Assembly (NCBI GenBank): GCA_902594865.1
Contig: CACJNV010000013.1
Location: 1-39,196, forward strand
Reading direction: 5' to 3'
Source: an uncultured Pelagibacteraceae bacterium
GTDB lineage: Bacteria > Pseudomonadota > Alphaproteobacteria > Pelagibacterales > Pelagibacteraceae
Length of the DNA: 39,196 nucleotides
Part shown: in pieces, positions 23,319 through 33,175 of the stretch
Layout of the letters: every line of letters starts with the position of its first letter
Numbering within the stretch: the first letter of the stretch is position 1
Program-made: the position numbers and the translations under genes
Notes under the pieces: generated by a model
The model's database searches: none
Told to the model about the DNA's origin: nothing
Seen by the model: only the letters and a program-made list of their open reading frames with translations

Positions 23319-23558
23319 ATGTCAGAAGACGTTTCAAGCAAAGTAAAAAAAATTGTAGCAGATCACTTGGGTATAGATGAAGCTAAGGTTACTGAGGAAT
23401 CAAGTTTTATAGATGATTTGGGAGCCGACAGTTTAGATACTGTTGAATTAGTGATGGCTTTCGAAGAAGAGTTCGGATCTGAAATTTCTGATAGTGAAGC
23501 TGAGAAAATTTTAACTGTGGGTGATGCAGTTAAATTTATCGAAGGTAAAGCTAACTAG
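23319..23558 (+). CDS. acpP: Acyl carrier protein
   Basis: The 79-residue acidic protein carries the phosphopantetheine attachment serine S38 in G-A-D-S-L-D, followed by the [12 protein letters not shown] helix typical of ACP. It carries growing acyl chains for fatty-acid and lipid A synthesis. It follows fabG by 48 bases, with its own apparent promoter and ribosome binding site. In most alphaproteobacteria fabF comes next; here guanylate kinase begins 8 bases later. Confidence 0.97.
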   Translation: MSEDVSSKVKKIVADHLGIDEAKVTEESSFIDDLGADSLDTVELVMAFEEEFGSEISDSEAEKILTVGDAVKFIEGKAN

Positions 23559-23566
23559 AAATTTTA

Positions 23567-24199
23567 ATGCCCTCAGAAAAAGATGGGGTAATGATTATTT
23601 TATCTTCTCCATCCGGAGCAGGTAAAACTACTCTAGTTAAAAAATTATCTGAGAAAGATAATTTTGAAATTTCTATATCTCATACAACGAGACAACCCCG
23701 TCCTAACGAAATTCAAAATGAAGATTATTTTTTTGTTAATGAATCAGAGTTTAAAAGATTAATTAACAACGAAGAGTTTCTCGAATATGCAAAAGTTTTT
23801 GATAATTTGTATGGTACAACAAGAACACCAGTTATAGACAAATTAAACAAAGGCAAAAACATTCTTTTTGATATTGATTGGCAGGGTGCTGATCAAATTA
23901 AGAATAAAAAATTAGATTATAAATTAATTACTTTTTTTATATTACCCCCTAGTAAAGAAGTTTTATTTGAAAGACTGACCAAACGTCATAAAAATGAAAT
24001 ACTAATAGCTAAAGAAAGAATGAAGCAATTTGAAAGAGATGTCTTACACTGGATAAATTATGATTACGTTGTAATTAACAATGATTTGGAAGAGTGTTAT
24101 TCAAAAATTATAAATTTGATTGATGCAGTGATAAACAATGGTTCAAAAGATTACGATTTAGCATATATTAGAAAGCACGTTGAAAAACTAACTTCTTAA
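23567..24199 (+). CDS. gmk: Guanylate kinase
   Basis: Gmk phosphorylates GMP to GDP. The P-loop is S-P-S-G-A-G-K-T at residues 14-21, followed by the GMP-binding segment [11 protein letters not shown] near 38-48 and D-Y-F-F-V. The D-I-D-W-Q-G-A segment near residue 103 is typical. The 210-residue length is normal. Its end overlaps the convergent rsmA by 12 bases. Confidence 0.96.
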   Translation: MPSEKDGVMIILSSPSGAGKTTLVKKLSEKDNFEISISHTTRQPRPNEIQNEDYFFVNESEFKRLINNEEFLEYAKVFDNLYGTTRTPVIDKLNKGKNILFDIDWQGADQIKNKKLDYKLITFFILPPSKEVLFERLTKRHKNEILIAKERMKQFERDVLHWINYDYVVINNDLEECYSKIINLIDAVINNGSKDYDLAYIRKHVEKLTS

Positions 24200-24973
24200 A
24201 TTTTCATATTCATAGGCTAATTTGCAATAAGTATCTAAATTTAAATTTTGAGGTCTTAAACTAAGGTCAATTTTTAACTTATTACAAACTTTTTGATCTC
24301 CATTGAAGAGTTGATTGTAAGGTTTTTTTAACATTTTTCTTCTTTGGTTAAAAAAAATTCTAGTAATTTTTTCTAAATTTTTAGGATTATTTAATTTAAT
24401 AAAATTTTTTTTTGGTTGAAAAAATAACAAAGAACTATCTACTTTTGGTTTAGGATAAAATGCTCCAGGCTTTATATCACATACTTTCTTTATATTTAGT
24501 TTCCAATTACAAATTATTGATAGTCTCCCATAATTTGATGTATTAAATTTAGCAATTATTCTGTCAGCAACTTCTTTCTGAAACATCAATACCAATGATT
24601 CAAACCAAAAACTTTCATTTAAATTAATTATCCATTTGCTTAGTATTTCGGTTGAAATATTATAAGGTAAATTCCCAAAAACCGTTACTTTGTCTTTAAA
24701 AATTATATTTTCATCAATTTTTAAAACATCATCATTTATAATTGTTAGTTTATCATCAAATTTATTTTTAAGATTTAATGCAAGGCTATCATCTTTTTCA
24801 ATTACAAAAATTTTTTTTGGATTTTTTTTTAGAATGTGCGATGTCAGATTTCCAGTTCCAGGTCCAATTTCAAGAATTATTTTATCTTTAATATCCGTTA
24901 TAGTTGTGATTTTTTCTAAAATATTCTTATCAATTAAAAAATTTTGACCTAAACTTTTTTTTGCTTTAATCAA
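24188..24973 (-). CDS. rsmA: 16S rRNA dimethyladenosine transferase RsmA (KsgA)
   Basis: RsmA dimethylates two adjacent adenosines in helix 45 of 16S rRNA late in 30S assembly. The 261-residue protein begins K-K-S-L-G-Q-N-F-L, has the S-adenosylmethionine site E-I-G-P-G-T-G-N-L near residues 35-43 and the catalytic N-L-P-Y at 101-104. The C-terminal helical domain has [10 protein letters not shown]. It overlaps pdxA by 4 bases and is the last gene of the lptF operon. Confidence 0.96.
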   Translation of the reverse strand: MIKAKKSLGQNFLIDKNILEKITTITDIKDKIILEIGPGTGNLTSHILKKNPKKIFVIEKDDSLALNLKNKFDDKLTIINDDVLKIDENIIFKDKVTVFGNLPYNISTEILSKWIINLNESFWFESLVLMFQKEVADRIIAKFNTSNYGRLSIICNWKLNIKKVCDIKPGAFYPKPKVDSSLLFFQPKKNFIKLNNPKNLEKITRIFFNQRRKMLKKPYNQLFNGDQKVCNKLKIDLSLRPQNLNLDTYCKLAYEYENLRS

Positions 24974-25914
24974 TTTTTATCCAAAAAAGAAATAGCTTTA
25001 ATTAAGCTTAGAGGGTTCGATATATTTTTACCTATCATTTTTTCATTTGGTCCATGATCAGGGGATATTCTTATAAAGGGTAGGCCTAATGTTATGTTTA
25101 TTGCATCATATTCAAATAAGGTTTTTAAAGGAGTTAAAACTTGATCGTGATATGATCCAATAATTACATCGTACTTAATTCTATTTTGTTTTAAAAAAGC
25201 AGTATCAGCTGAATAAGGGCCATCAATATTATAATTAAATTTTTTTAAATTTTGGACAGCAGGTTTAATTATTCTTTGATCCTCATTAAATTTTTCAATT
25301 GTTTCACAATGAGGATTAAGTCCTAAAATTGCAATTTTAGGTTTATATTTAAAGTGTTTAATATAAAACTCCTCAATAAGTTTCACTTTTTCTTTTATAA
25401 TCGCTTTTGTGATTTTTTTGGTTACTTGCTTTATTGGAACGTGAGTTGTCAAAGGGCAAACAGATAAATCTTTATTATATATTAGCATAGCATTTTTTTT
25501 TATAGAAAAGTGATCACAAATATATTCTGTCATACCTAAATATTTTTTTTTCAGAAATTTTTTCTTTGAAATAGGACCGTTTATTAATTTGTTAGTTATT
25601 CCATCTTTAATAATCTTAAATGCTGTAAAAAAACATTTTTCTATATATTGATTAATTTTTGTATTTTTTTCTAATTTTATATCTATCAAGTTAATGAAAT
25701 CATTGTTTAAATTGAATTCTTTTATTTGATTTAACTTTAATAGGTTTATTTTTTTTTTAAAATTAAATTTTATCATATTTTTTTTTAATAAATTTTTAGA
25801 GCAAATTAAAATTATAGGATTCTTAAATTTTTTTTCTTTAATTGATTTAAAAAATATTTCTAAGAAAATGCTTTTTGGATCACCTGATACAATAATGATT
25901 GGTTTATAACTCAT
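24970..25914 (-). CDS. pdxA: 4-hydroxythreonine-4-phosphate dehydrogenase PdxA, divergent
   Basis: PdxA oxidises 4-phosphohydroxy-L-threonine in pyridoxal phosphate synthesis. The metal-binding histidines are kept: H158 (T-T-H-V-P), H202 (N-P-H-C-E) and H256 (Y-H-D-Q), matching E. coli H166, H211 and H266. The substrate-side lysine, asparagine and arginine in the segment from P-L-K to R-I-S-P-D-H-G are also kept. Two things are odd. The usual G-H-T-E motif reads G-M-T-E (M128), replacing a histidine that binds substrate phosphate in E. coli. The usual M-G-D-P-x-G-I-G-P-E start reads S-G-D-P-K-S-I-F-L-E. The downstream segment after D-H-G is also unusual (P-N-E-K-M-I-G-K). It overlaps surA by 11 bases and rsmA by 4. 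The family is certain; the exact substrate is less so. Confidence 0.87.
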   Translation of the reverse strand: MSYKPIIIVSGDPKSIFLEIFFKSIKEKKFKNPIILICSKNLLKKNMIKFNFKKKINLLKLNQIKEFNLNNDFINLIDIKLEKNTKINQYIEKCFFTAFKIIKDGITNKLINGPISKKKFLKKKYLGMTEYICDHFSIKKNAMLIYNKDLSVCPLTTHVPIKQVTKKITKAIIKEKVKLIEEFYIKHFKYKPKIAILGLNPHCETIEKFNEDQRIIKPAVQNLKKFNYNIDGPYSADTAFLKQNRIKYDVIIGSYHDQVLTPLKTLFEYDAINITLGLPFIRISPDHGPNEKMIGKNISNPLSLIKAISFLDKN

Positions 25915-26830
25915 GTATCTTTATATCCTTTTCTATTTTATTATAATAAATATTTGAAAATTGATTTAATTGTTCATTAGTTTTTATTTTAATTATTTTT
26001 TCAAATTCCTTTTCAATATCTAATTTTACAATATTTTCTTTTTTATTCTCAACTTTTAAAATTATAAAACCACCTGGTATTTGAATAGGATTAGTTATTT
26101 CACCTACCTTTAAGTTAAATAACTGATCTCTAATTTTTTTAGATAATGAATTGAGACTTACCCATCCTACCTTACCTCCATTGATAGCTGTGTCAGAGAT
26201 ACTATATAGTATAGCAGCATTAGAAAAATTATTTTTTATTATTTCATTTTTAATAACGCTTAATTTTTTTTCTAAAGTTTCATTTTCTTTTATATTAAAT
26301 ACAATTTCAGAAATTAAAAGTTCCTCTTGAATCTCTTTTTTTGAAATTTCTTCTTTAATCAATTTTTTATCTATTTTTACATTTTTTGAAAATTTTTGAA
26401 AAATTAAGTTGTTCCATAAAATTTGAACAGTGATTTTTTTTTGAATTTCCCCTAATGTAAGATTATTTTTTTGTAGCAAATTTTTTAATTCTTCAATTGA
26501 ATTTAAATCAAACTTATCAAAATATTTAATAGTAATTTCGTTAAGATATTTTTCATCTATATCCAATTTTTTAAAGAATTTTTTAAGTTCATTTTCTTTA
26601 ATTTTATTTTTGATTATTGAATTTTTTGCAACTTCATAAATTTTATATTTATCGAAATTTTTCAATTCTTTATTTAGTAGATTTAAGTATTTTATTTCAT
26701 TTAAAATATCTACTGAGGTAACAATTTCATTATTAACTTTAAACAAAATTTTATTTTCAAGTGCAAAGCTATTTATTGAAAATCCTAAGTAAAAAATCAA
26801 AGCAAATATTAATTTATAAAATAAATTCAT
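25904..26830 (-). CDS. surA: SurA-like periplasmic peptidyl-prolyl isomerase and chaperone
   Basis: SurA escorts outer-membrane proteins across the periplasm. A signal peptide covers about residues 1-23, with F-A-L-E at the end. A helical SurA N-terminal region follows (V-N-N-E-I-V-T-S-V-D-I near 33-43), then one parvulin domain (about 170-265) with G-G-K-V-G-W-V and P-I-Q-I-P-G-G-F-I-I-L-K-V. E. coli SurA has two parvulin domains, so this is a short form. It lies directly after lptD (9-base gap), the usual order, and LptD is a classic SurA client. The coding region is extremely rich in A, Lys and Asn. Confidence 0.87.
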   Translation of the reverse strand: MNLFYKLIFALIFYLGFSINSFALENKILFKVNNEIVTSVDILNEIKYLNLLNKELKNFDKYKIYEVAKNSIIKNKIKENELKKFFKKLDIDEKYLNEITIKYFDKFDLNSIEELKNLLQKNNLTLGEIQKKITVQILWNNLIFQKFSKNVKIDKKLIKEEISKKEIQEELLISEIVFNIKENETLEKKLSVIKNEIIKNNFSNAAILYSISDTAINGGKVGWVSLNSLSKKIRDQLFNLKVGEITNPIQIPGGFIILKVENKKENIVKLDIEKEFEKIIKIKTNEQLNQFSNIYYNKIEKDIKIHEL

Positions 26831-26839
26831 TCTTAGAAA

Positions 26840-29452
26840 TTATCTTTCAATTTTCTGCTCATAACTTGTAAGTGGTATCAAGCTAATTGTGAAAAATATA
26901 TTTTCTGATGGCTTTAGATCCCTGTCTTCATAGTAAGTTTTCTTATATTTTATACCTGCAGTTAAGCAGTCATTTTTATACTCGTATACAAGATCATAAT
27001 ACTCAGTTAAGTTTAATTTTTTATTTCTTCTCGTTTTAAAAGTAAAATAATTATTTTCGTTAAATTTAAAATATGTATCGTTTTCAATAAAATTAGTACT
27101 TCCCATTTCTCCACTCTCTTCTACAAAATTTAGTTTTGTTGTAAAATTATTAAAATTTAATTCTGCATTAAAGTTATTGTACTCTAAAGATTTGAGATCA
27201 TTATCAATTGCAAAATTGTAATTTATATCTAAAAATTCTATAAAATTGTTAGAGATGGATCCAAAGATATTTGATGTTTTTTTATTTAAAGTAGTTTTTT
27301 TAGGTATAAAATTTTCCTCTTTATCTCTTAGTACAGATGCAAGTTTTATTTCAAAAAATTTATTAGGATCTTCAATATTTTCTTTTTTAAAATCTAGACC
27401 AAGCGTTATTGATTTACCAGCTTCTAAAGAATCATTGATACCAAGTCTATTATTAGTAAATATGTTTTGAACATCAATTGTACGATCTGAATTATAATAA
27501 TTTTTCATATCACTTGGATTAACCTTCAAAGATAATTTTGGAATTAAATAATTTGCGTAGTTTTCTCCTTTTTTAAGCATTGGAACACTTGTATCAAAAT
27601 TGAATATACTCATCATTTCAATCTGGGGGCTTGATTTATACTGACTGTGGTTTTTTCCCAATGAATTTAAATTTTTTATATCAACACCAAATGAAGTTTT
27701 GAAACTATTAAAAGAAATATAATCTTTACTCTCAAAAATAATATCGTTAATTACGCTGGATTTAAGAACATTTGTGTCATTTAATATATTTTCCCCGCTA
27801 GATGAAAAGTTTATATTTCCATTAAAAAAATCATTACTCAGTGTTTTTTCAAAAATGTAATAAGGAAAAACATATTCGTATCTATCAGAGCTATTTTTTT
27901 GTAGATTTTCATAACTTTGAATTCCAGTTTCTAAATTATAATTTTCGTGCTTTAAAGAAATTTTAAGCTCACTTTTTAAATTATCAAAATCATTTGGTTT
28001 TAAGTCACTATCTTGAATATTCGTATCAAAAATTTTTAAAAAAGTATCGTTTGTTACTTTTTCAATTGACAAGAAAAAATCACTCGAAATAAAGTTATCA
28101 AAATTAAGGTCTAAATCATATTTTGAAAAAAAACTAAAAATACTATTTTTTGTTGTATCGAGTGACGATTTATAATTATTAACAAAGTTGAGGTTTGCAT
28201 AAAATTTTGAACTTTTACCGTGTTGTCTATATTCATTTTGCAACATTTGAATATTTTTATCAAAAATTATAGGAGTGAAAGTAAAATCTTTATTTTCATT
28301 TAAGACTGAATAATAAGGAATACCAAAGGAGCTTCCTAGTATATTTGAATTATTAAATTGTGGCTTTAAGAAACCTGACCTTCGATCTACAGATGGATCT
28401 GGATGAAAAAATTTTGGAAAATATAATATTGGAACATCATATATGTTTAATACTGCATTATTATAAATTATTTCACTGTTTTCTTTATCATGGATTATTT
28501 CTCTTGCATTTATTGACCACGGAGTACAATTTTGGTTATTTTTACAACTTGTAAAACTTGCTTTATTTATAATTGTTTTTTTTACATCACCCGTAGCTGA
28601 GACTCCTATTATCCTTGGGTCATTCTCTGAATTATCAAATATATTTTTGTGAATTTTAATTTCAGGATCTTTTGAAATAAAAGATCTATTTTTCAAATTT
28701 ATTAAAGCATTTGAAAAATAAAATTTATCACTACCAGGTAAATTGTAATTTGACTGGATAAGTATTTCTTCTCCTTTAAGTTCTTCTATCTCCATATTAT
28801 AATGAAATTTTTTCAGTTTATATAAGTTTGAATTATCTGTGACTGTAGTGCTTTCATTTGAAAAAATTTCTAGTGAATTTTTTAAAAAAGTTACATTACT
28901 AGATTTGAAATTATATTTAGAGTCTACAATTGCCGTAGTTTTTCCATCTGAAAAAAATTTCTCTTCATTTTTTGAATACGAAATAAAATCAGAAATTAAT
29001 TTGTAATCCTGAATTTTATCTTCCAAAGATACATTTTTTTTTGCTGTAATAATATTCAGATCTCTATTGTAATTAAATGAAAAGGCACTGATAATGAAAT
29101 TATCTTTTTGGCTAATAGCTTTAGAATTACCTTCTGTTGAAATAATATTTTCATTTTTTTTGTAAAGAATTTTTTCTGAGTAAATTTCAAAACCGTTTAA
29201 TTTATCAAAAATTTTAACATTACCGCTAGCGTTCAGAAGATTTAATTTTTTATTATATTCAAATTGATCAGCATCTACTGACACGCCATCACTAGTAGTA
29301 ATTGTTCCTCTTTTTGAACCTATAAATTTATTACCATTGTCAAGAATTTGTACTTCAGTAACATCAAAATTGAAGTCATCAGAACTATTTGCGTTTAAAG
29401 TGAATAAACAAAAAATAAATATCAGAATTTTTTTTAATAAATTATTTTTCAT
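26840..29452 (-). CDS. lptD: LPS-assembly protein LptD
   Basis: LptD is the outer-membrane beta-barrel that, with LptE, inserts lipopolysaccharide into the outer leaflet. A signal peptide covers about residues 1-24. An OstA/LptA-like jellyroll domain follows (about 28-230; D-A-D-Q-F-E-Y and A-S-G-N-V motifs), and then the barrel. Family motifs visible in the barrel start are C-T-P-W-S-I-N-A, Y-F-P-K-F-F-H-P-D-P-S-V-D-R-R-S-G-F and G-I-P-Y-Y. A cysteine pair near residues 303-309 and one near the C-terminus could form the inter-domain disulfide. The 870-residue length is normal. It overlaps lptG by 11 bases. Confidence 0.93.
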   Translation of the reverse strand: MKNNLLKKILIFIFCLFTLNANSSDDFNFDVTEVQILDNGNKFIGSKRGTITTSDGVSVDADQFEYNKKLNLLNASGNVKIFDKLNGFEIYSEKILYKKNENIISTEGNSKAISQKDNFIISAFSFNYNRDLNIITAKKNVSLEDKIQDYKLISDFISYSKNEEKFFSDGKTTAIVDSKYNFKSSNVTFLKNSLEIFSNESTTVTDNSNLYKLKKFHYNMEIEELKGEEILIQSNYNLPGSDKFYFSNALINLKNRSFISKDPEIKIHKNIFDNSENDPRIIGVSATGDVKKTIINKASFTSCKNNQNCTPWSINAREIIHDKENSEIIYNNAVLNIYDVPILYFPKFFHPDPSVDRRSGFLKPQFNNSNILGSSFGIPYYSVLNENKDFTFTPIIFDKNIQMLQNEYRQHGKSSKFYANLNFVNNYKSSLDTTKNSIFSFFSKYDLDLNFDNFISSDFFLSIEKVTNDTFLKIFDTNIQDSDLKPNDFDNLKSELKISLKHENYNLETGIQSYENLQKNSSDRYEYVFPYYIFEKTLSNDFFNGNINFSSSGENILNDTNVLKSSVINDIIFESKDYISFNSFKTSFGVDIKNLNSLGKNHSQYKSSPQIEMMSIFNFDTSVPMLKKGENYANYLIPKLSLKVNPSDMKNYYNSDRTIDVQNIFTNNRLGINDSLEAGKSITLGLDFKKENIEDPNKFFEIKLASVLRDKEENFIPKKTTLNKKTSNIFGSISNNFIEFLDINYNFAIDNDLKSLEYNNFNAELNFNNFTTKLNFVEESGEMGSTNFIENDTYFKFNENNYFTFKTRRNKKLNLTEYYDLVYEYKNDCLTAGIKYKKTYYEDRDLKPSENIFFTISLIPLTSYEQKIER

Positions 29453-30515
29453 TTATTCTATATAGCATCAAACTATTTATAGTTGCTAATATTAATAGAG
29501 GTAAAAAAATTGAAAGTATTAATGAAATTTTCTCTATACTGCCTAACACATAAGAAAAATTATTTAAATAATAAATTATTACTGAAAAAAATAATCCTAC
29601 CAATATTTTAAATGTAGAGCCTTTAATTTGTTTTATATTGAACATTATTAATGAGGAAAATAACGCAATTAAAAACAAATATAATGGATATGAAATGAGT
29701 TTTAAAATAAACAAATCTACATCAGTTGTTGAATAATTTAATTTTATATAATTTTTTCTTAATTCCGCTAATTCTAAAAAACTTAAAGAAGATAAATTTG
29801 AATATAGAGTTTGTACTCTATTAACATCAAAATTTGTTTTTAAATTAAGCAAGGGTAATTTTTCATAATTATTTTCCTTATAAATTTTTGCATCCAAAAT
29901 TTCCCAATCATTTTTAGAAATATCTATTTTATGACTCTTTATATTTCTGATTACTTTAAAATCTTCATCAAATTCTGTAATGAATGATGATGTTAAATAA
30001 TTACCCTCAATTGAAGATGCATTAGTAATAATAATTTTATTATCTATTTTATCTTTAATCCATAGCCCATTTTTAGTTATCACTGCCAAATATTTACCAT
30101 CTGTGGTATAGCTTGATTTAATTTCCAAATAGATATTTTTTAAGTTCGATGAAAAATTATAAAATATTGTTATAATAAAAATTCCTGTCACAATAGAAAG
30201 AAAACTTAAAATTGTTAATATTTTTGAATTTTTTAATCCAGAATATTTAAAAATTTCAATCTCTTTGCTTTCAAATAATTTGATAAAAACTAATTGAACC
30301 GTAATCAATAAAATAAATGGGAACATTTCAAATATTTGTGTAGGAGTATTTATTAAAGATAAAAAAAATGAAAAGCTAAGTTCGACATTTTCATCTTTAA
30401 AAAATTCTAATTCACTTAATAAATTTAAAAGAAATACCAAGCTGGTCATCACAAAAAAAACAAAAAATAGAGATTTAACAAAAATTGAGGAGATAAATTT
30501 TATATAAACTTTCAT
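29442..30515 (-). CDS. lptG: LPS export ABC transporter permease LptG
   Basis: LptG is one of two permeases of the LptB2FG complex, which extracts lipopolysaccharide from the inner membrane. The 357-residue protein has about three N-terminal membrane segments, a periplasmic domain (about 125-265), and three more segments at the end, the YjgP/YjgQ layout. The start of segment 2-3 has the P-x-x-x-F-E-x-x-P-F motif (T-P-T-Q-I-F-E-M-F-P-F). Which paralogue is LptG or LptF is judged from operon order; it shares one base with lptF. Confidence 0.9.
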   Translation of the reverse strand: MKVYIKFISSIFVKSLFFVFFVMTSLVFLLNLLSELEFFKDENVELSFSFFLSLINTPTQIFEMFPFILLITVQLVFIKLFESKEIEIFKYSGLKNSKILTILSFLSIVTGIFIITIFYNFSSNLKNIYLEIKSSYTTDGKYLAVITKNGLWIKDKIDNKIIITNASSIEGNYLTSSFITEFDEDFKVIRNIKSHKIDISKNDWEILDAKIYKENNYEKLPLLNLKTNFDVNRVQTLYSNLSSLSFLELAELRKNYIKLNYSTTDVDLFILKLISYPLYLFLIALFSSLIMFNIKQIKGSTFKILVGLFFSVIIYYLNNFSYVLGSIEKISLILSIFLPLLILATINSLMLYRINEK

Positions 30516-31660
30516 TATGCTATTTTTTTTAATTTAGGTTTAAAGTTATAAAATAAATAAAAATAAAATATAAAGAGCATTATCAATGGAGTAATTATTA
30601 ATCCAATATTTTGAATAGTTCCGTCAGTTATAAATCTTATTGTTGTTTCTGAAAATATTATGATGATTAATCCAAGTAAGAACGTACATAATCTAAGCCT
30701 ATTGTATTTTATGTTTTCTTTAGAAGAAATTAATAGTAAAAAAGGAATTAGTGTTAGTATAGGAATATACAAAGGAATAAAATATCTTTTATAAAATTCC
30801 TTAAAGATATTATCAATATTTTGCAAAGAACAATTTTCAATATATTTATTTTTTATATCAAACTCAGTTCTTTTATGTTTGTAGAAACCTTCTATACATT
30901 TTATTAGTTTAAATGAGGAAAGTTCCTGTGTTTTTTTGTATGTTGTAGTATTAGTCTCAATATTTAATAATGAAAAATCAGATTTAGAAAAAGAAATATT
31001 GGTAACTTCCCCATCTTTTGAAGTAATAGTAGCACCATTATAAAGAACCAAAATTGGAATATTACGAATTAATTTAAATTCTCCCTCTTTAGCGTATGTA
31101 ATTTGAAATTGGTCATTTTTTAATTGTTTTTTTATATAAAGATTTTTTAAATTTCCATTTTGATCTTTTTTATCAGTATAGATAGTTACACCTTTAATAG
31201 TGTCATTAAATTTTTGCGGTTTAATAAAATTATCAAAAAAATTTACACTAGAAGTTCTCAAAAAAGATCTAGCCAAATCTTGTGATTTTGGAACTATAAT
31301 TGATGTTATTATTACTTGAATGAAAAATAATATGATCGAAAATTTTAATATAAAGTTAATTATTTGTGTTTTATGAACTCCAAAATTCCAATATATTATT
31401 AATTCATTATTCAACTCATAGTTAACTGTAACATAAAAAATACTAAAAAAGAGAACAAATGGATACAATTTACTTACTATTTTAGGGAAATTTAATAAGG
31501 AGAACTTAATATAAACCCAATAGCCCCTACCATCTTCGATCATTATATCTAAATAATTAACAGCTTGAAAAACCCAAATAACAATACTTGTACAAAATAG
31601 AGCAATAGAAAAAAATTTAATATAATCATATAATAATTTTCTAAATAAAATTTTTTTCAT
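30515..31660 (-). CDS. lptF: LPS export ABC transporter permease LptF
   Basis: The second permease of the LptB2FG complex has 381 residues. The layout is as for LptG: membrane segments near residues 15-35, 60-80 and 100-125, a periplasmic domain to about 290, then three segments. P-K-I-V-S-K-L-Y-P-F near residue 57 matches the family motif. It is the first gene of lptF-lptG-lptD-surA-pdxA-rsmA, which runs without gaps larger than 9 bases. The start codon overlaps the -35 box of the divergent pepA. Confidence 0.9.
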   Translation of the reverse strand: MKKILFRKLLYDYIKFFSIALFCTSIVIWVFQAVNYLDIMIEDGRGYWVYIKFSLLNFPKIVSKLYPFVLFFSIFYVTVNYELNNELIIYWNFGVHKTQIINFILKFSIILFFIQVIITSIIVPKSQDLARSFLRTSSVNFFDNFIKPQKFNDTIKGVTIYTDKKDQNGNLKNLYIKKQLKNDQFQITYAKEGEFKLIRNIPILVLYNGATITSKDGEVTNISFSKSDFSLLNIETNTTTYKKTQELSSFKLIKCIEGFYKHKRTEFDIKNKYIENCSLQNIDNIFKEFYKRYFIPLYIPILTLIPFLLLISSKENIKYNRLRLCTFLLGLIIIIFSETTIRFITDGTIQNIGLIITPLIMLFIFYFYLFYNFKPKLKKIA

Positions 31661-31688
31661 TGAAATTAGCTATTTTTATTCTTATATA
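31660..31688 (+). promoter_or_regulatory. Promoter of pepA
   Basis: TTGAAA (31660-31665) and TATATA (31683-31688) are separated by an ideal 17-base spacer on the plus strand, about 32 bases before the pepA ATG. The -35 box shares a base with the lptF start codon. The lptF promoter must lie in the same 60-base gap but is not clear. Confidence 0.42.
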
Positions 31689-31720
31689 GCATTCATCTCT
31701 TACAGAGTGTATTTAAATTT

Positions 31721-33175
31721 ATGTCAGTAATTATTAATTATAAACCTAGTTTTTTTAAAAAAAATTCACCTAATATCATTCTGTTTTCAGATGAAAATTT
31801 CAATATTTCAGGTTTAAAAAAAAATGTTTTGAATTCTGATTATTCATTCATTTCAGACTTAATTAAAACTAAGGATAAAAAAGATAAGATATTATCTTTC
31901 GATATAAGCTCAAAAAGAAAAATAATTTTAGTATCTTTAAAGAAAAATGTTAAAAATTTTGAAATTGAAAATTTAGGAGCAAAATTCTATGATTTATTTA
32001 AAGAAAATAAACAAAATGAATACAATTTAAATTCGGATACTTTACCGAGTAAACTAAATAATCTTCTAGGACATTTTTTACATGGTATAAAGTTGAAATC
32101 ATATATATTTGAGAAATATAAGACTAAAAAATCTAAAAAAAAAATATCAATAATAGTTACTGGGAAAAACAAACCATCTTTTAAAGATCAACTTAAGTTT
32201 AAAGCTATAGAAGAAGGTACATTTTATACCAGAGATTTAGTATCTGAACCTGGAAATATTTTGCATCCTGATGAATATGCAAAAAGATTAAATTCTTTAA
32301 AAAAATATGGATTAAAAATAAATATCTATGATGAAAAAAAATTAAAAAAGCTTGGTATGAATACTTTGCTTGGTGTTGGCCAAGGCAGTGTCAGGGGATC
32401 ATATTTAGTTACTATGGAATGGAATGGAGCAAAAGATAAATCAAAACCTTTAGCATTTGTTGGTAAAGGAGTTTGTTTCGATACAGGTGGTATATCATTA
32501 AAACCTGCAAAATTTATGGAGGACATGACTTATGATATGGCAGGATCAGCAGTAGTAGTTGGTTTAATGAAAAGTTTAGCTTTAAGAAAAGCAAAAATAA
32601 ATGCTGTAGGTGTTGTAGGTTTAGTGGAAAATATGCCTGGTGGTAATGCGCAAAGACCAGGAGATATTGTAAAATCTTATAGTGGAAAAACTGTAGAAAT
32701 TTTAAACACTGATGCTGAGGGAAGACTCGTGTTAGCTGATGCTTTAACTTATACTGAGGAAAAATTTAAACCAAAATTTATAGTTGATTTAGCGACTTTA
32801 ACAGGAGCAATTATTGTTTCACTTGGATCTGAATACGCAGGTTTATTTTCAAATGATGATAAATTGTCAAAACAATTAATTAATGCAGGGGAAAAAGTAG
32901 AAGAAAAAGTTTGGAGAATGCCGTTAAATAAAAATTTTGACAAACTTATTGATTCTAAAAATGCAGATATGCAAAATATTAACTATGTTGGAGGAGCCGG
33001 ATCTACTACTGCTGCTCAATTTTTACAGAGATTTATTTTAAATAAAACACCCTGGGCACACCTAGATATAGCAGGAATGGCATTTTCTAAATATGGAGGA
33101 GCTTTAAATTCTGGTGGTGCAACAGGTTACGGAGTGAGATTATTAAACAAACTAATAGAGGATCATTATGAGTAA
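31721..33175 (+). CDS. pepA: Leucyl aminopeptidase PepA (peptidase M17)
   Basis: This is a cytosolic two-metal aminopeptidase with broad specificity. The 484-residue protein has the less conserved N-terminal domain to about 160 and the catalytic domain after it. Metal and catalytic residues are all present: K249, D254, K261, D272, D331, E333 and R335, the last three within N-T-D-A-E-G-R. In SAR11, which takes up peptides and amino acids, it recycles peptides; in E. coli PepA also binds DNA, which cannot be judged here. It overlaps ndk by 8 bases. The holC gene (DNA polymerase III chi subunit) often found after pepA is absent. Confidence 0.95.
   Translation: MSVIINYKPSFFKKNSPNIILFSDENFNISGLKKNVLNSDYSFISDLIKTKDKKDKILSFDISSKRKIILVSLKKNVKNFEIENLGAKFYDLFKENKQNEYNLNSDTLPSKLNNLLGHFLHGIKLKSYIFEKYKTKKSKKKISIIVTGKNKPSFKDQLKFKAIEEGTFYTRDLVSEPGNILHPDEYAKRLNSLKKYGLKINIYDEKKLKKLGMNTLLGVGQGSVRGSYLVTMEWNGAKDKSKPLAFVGKGVCFDTGGISLKPAKFMEDMTYDMAGSAVVVGLMKSLALRKAKINAVGVVGLVENMPGGNAQRPGDIVKSYSGKTVEILNTDAEGRLVLADALTYTEEKFKPKFIVDLATLTGAIIVSLGSEYAGLFSNDDKLSKQLINAGEKVEEKVWRMPLNKNFDKLIDSKNADMQNINYVGGAGSTTAAQFLQRFILNKTPWAHLDIAGMAFSKYGGALNSGGATGYGVRLLNKLIEDHYE

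Noticed and set aside
23559..23566. Remnant of fabF between acpP and gmk
   Set aside because: Only 8 bases are present, with nothing resembling a fabF fragment; absence, not decay, is what the sequence shows.
24300..30500. Many poly-A and poly-T runs as repeats or slippage sites
   Set aside because: They follow from lysine-, asparagine- and phenylalanine-rich proteins in very AT-rich DNA, and the frames remain intact across them.
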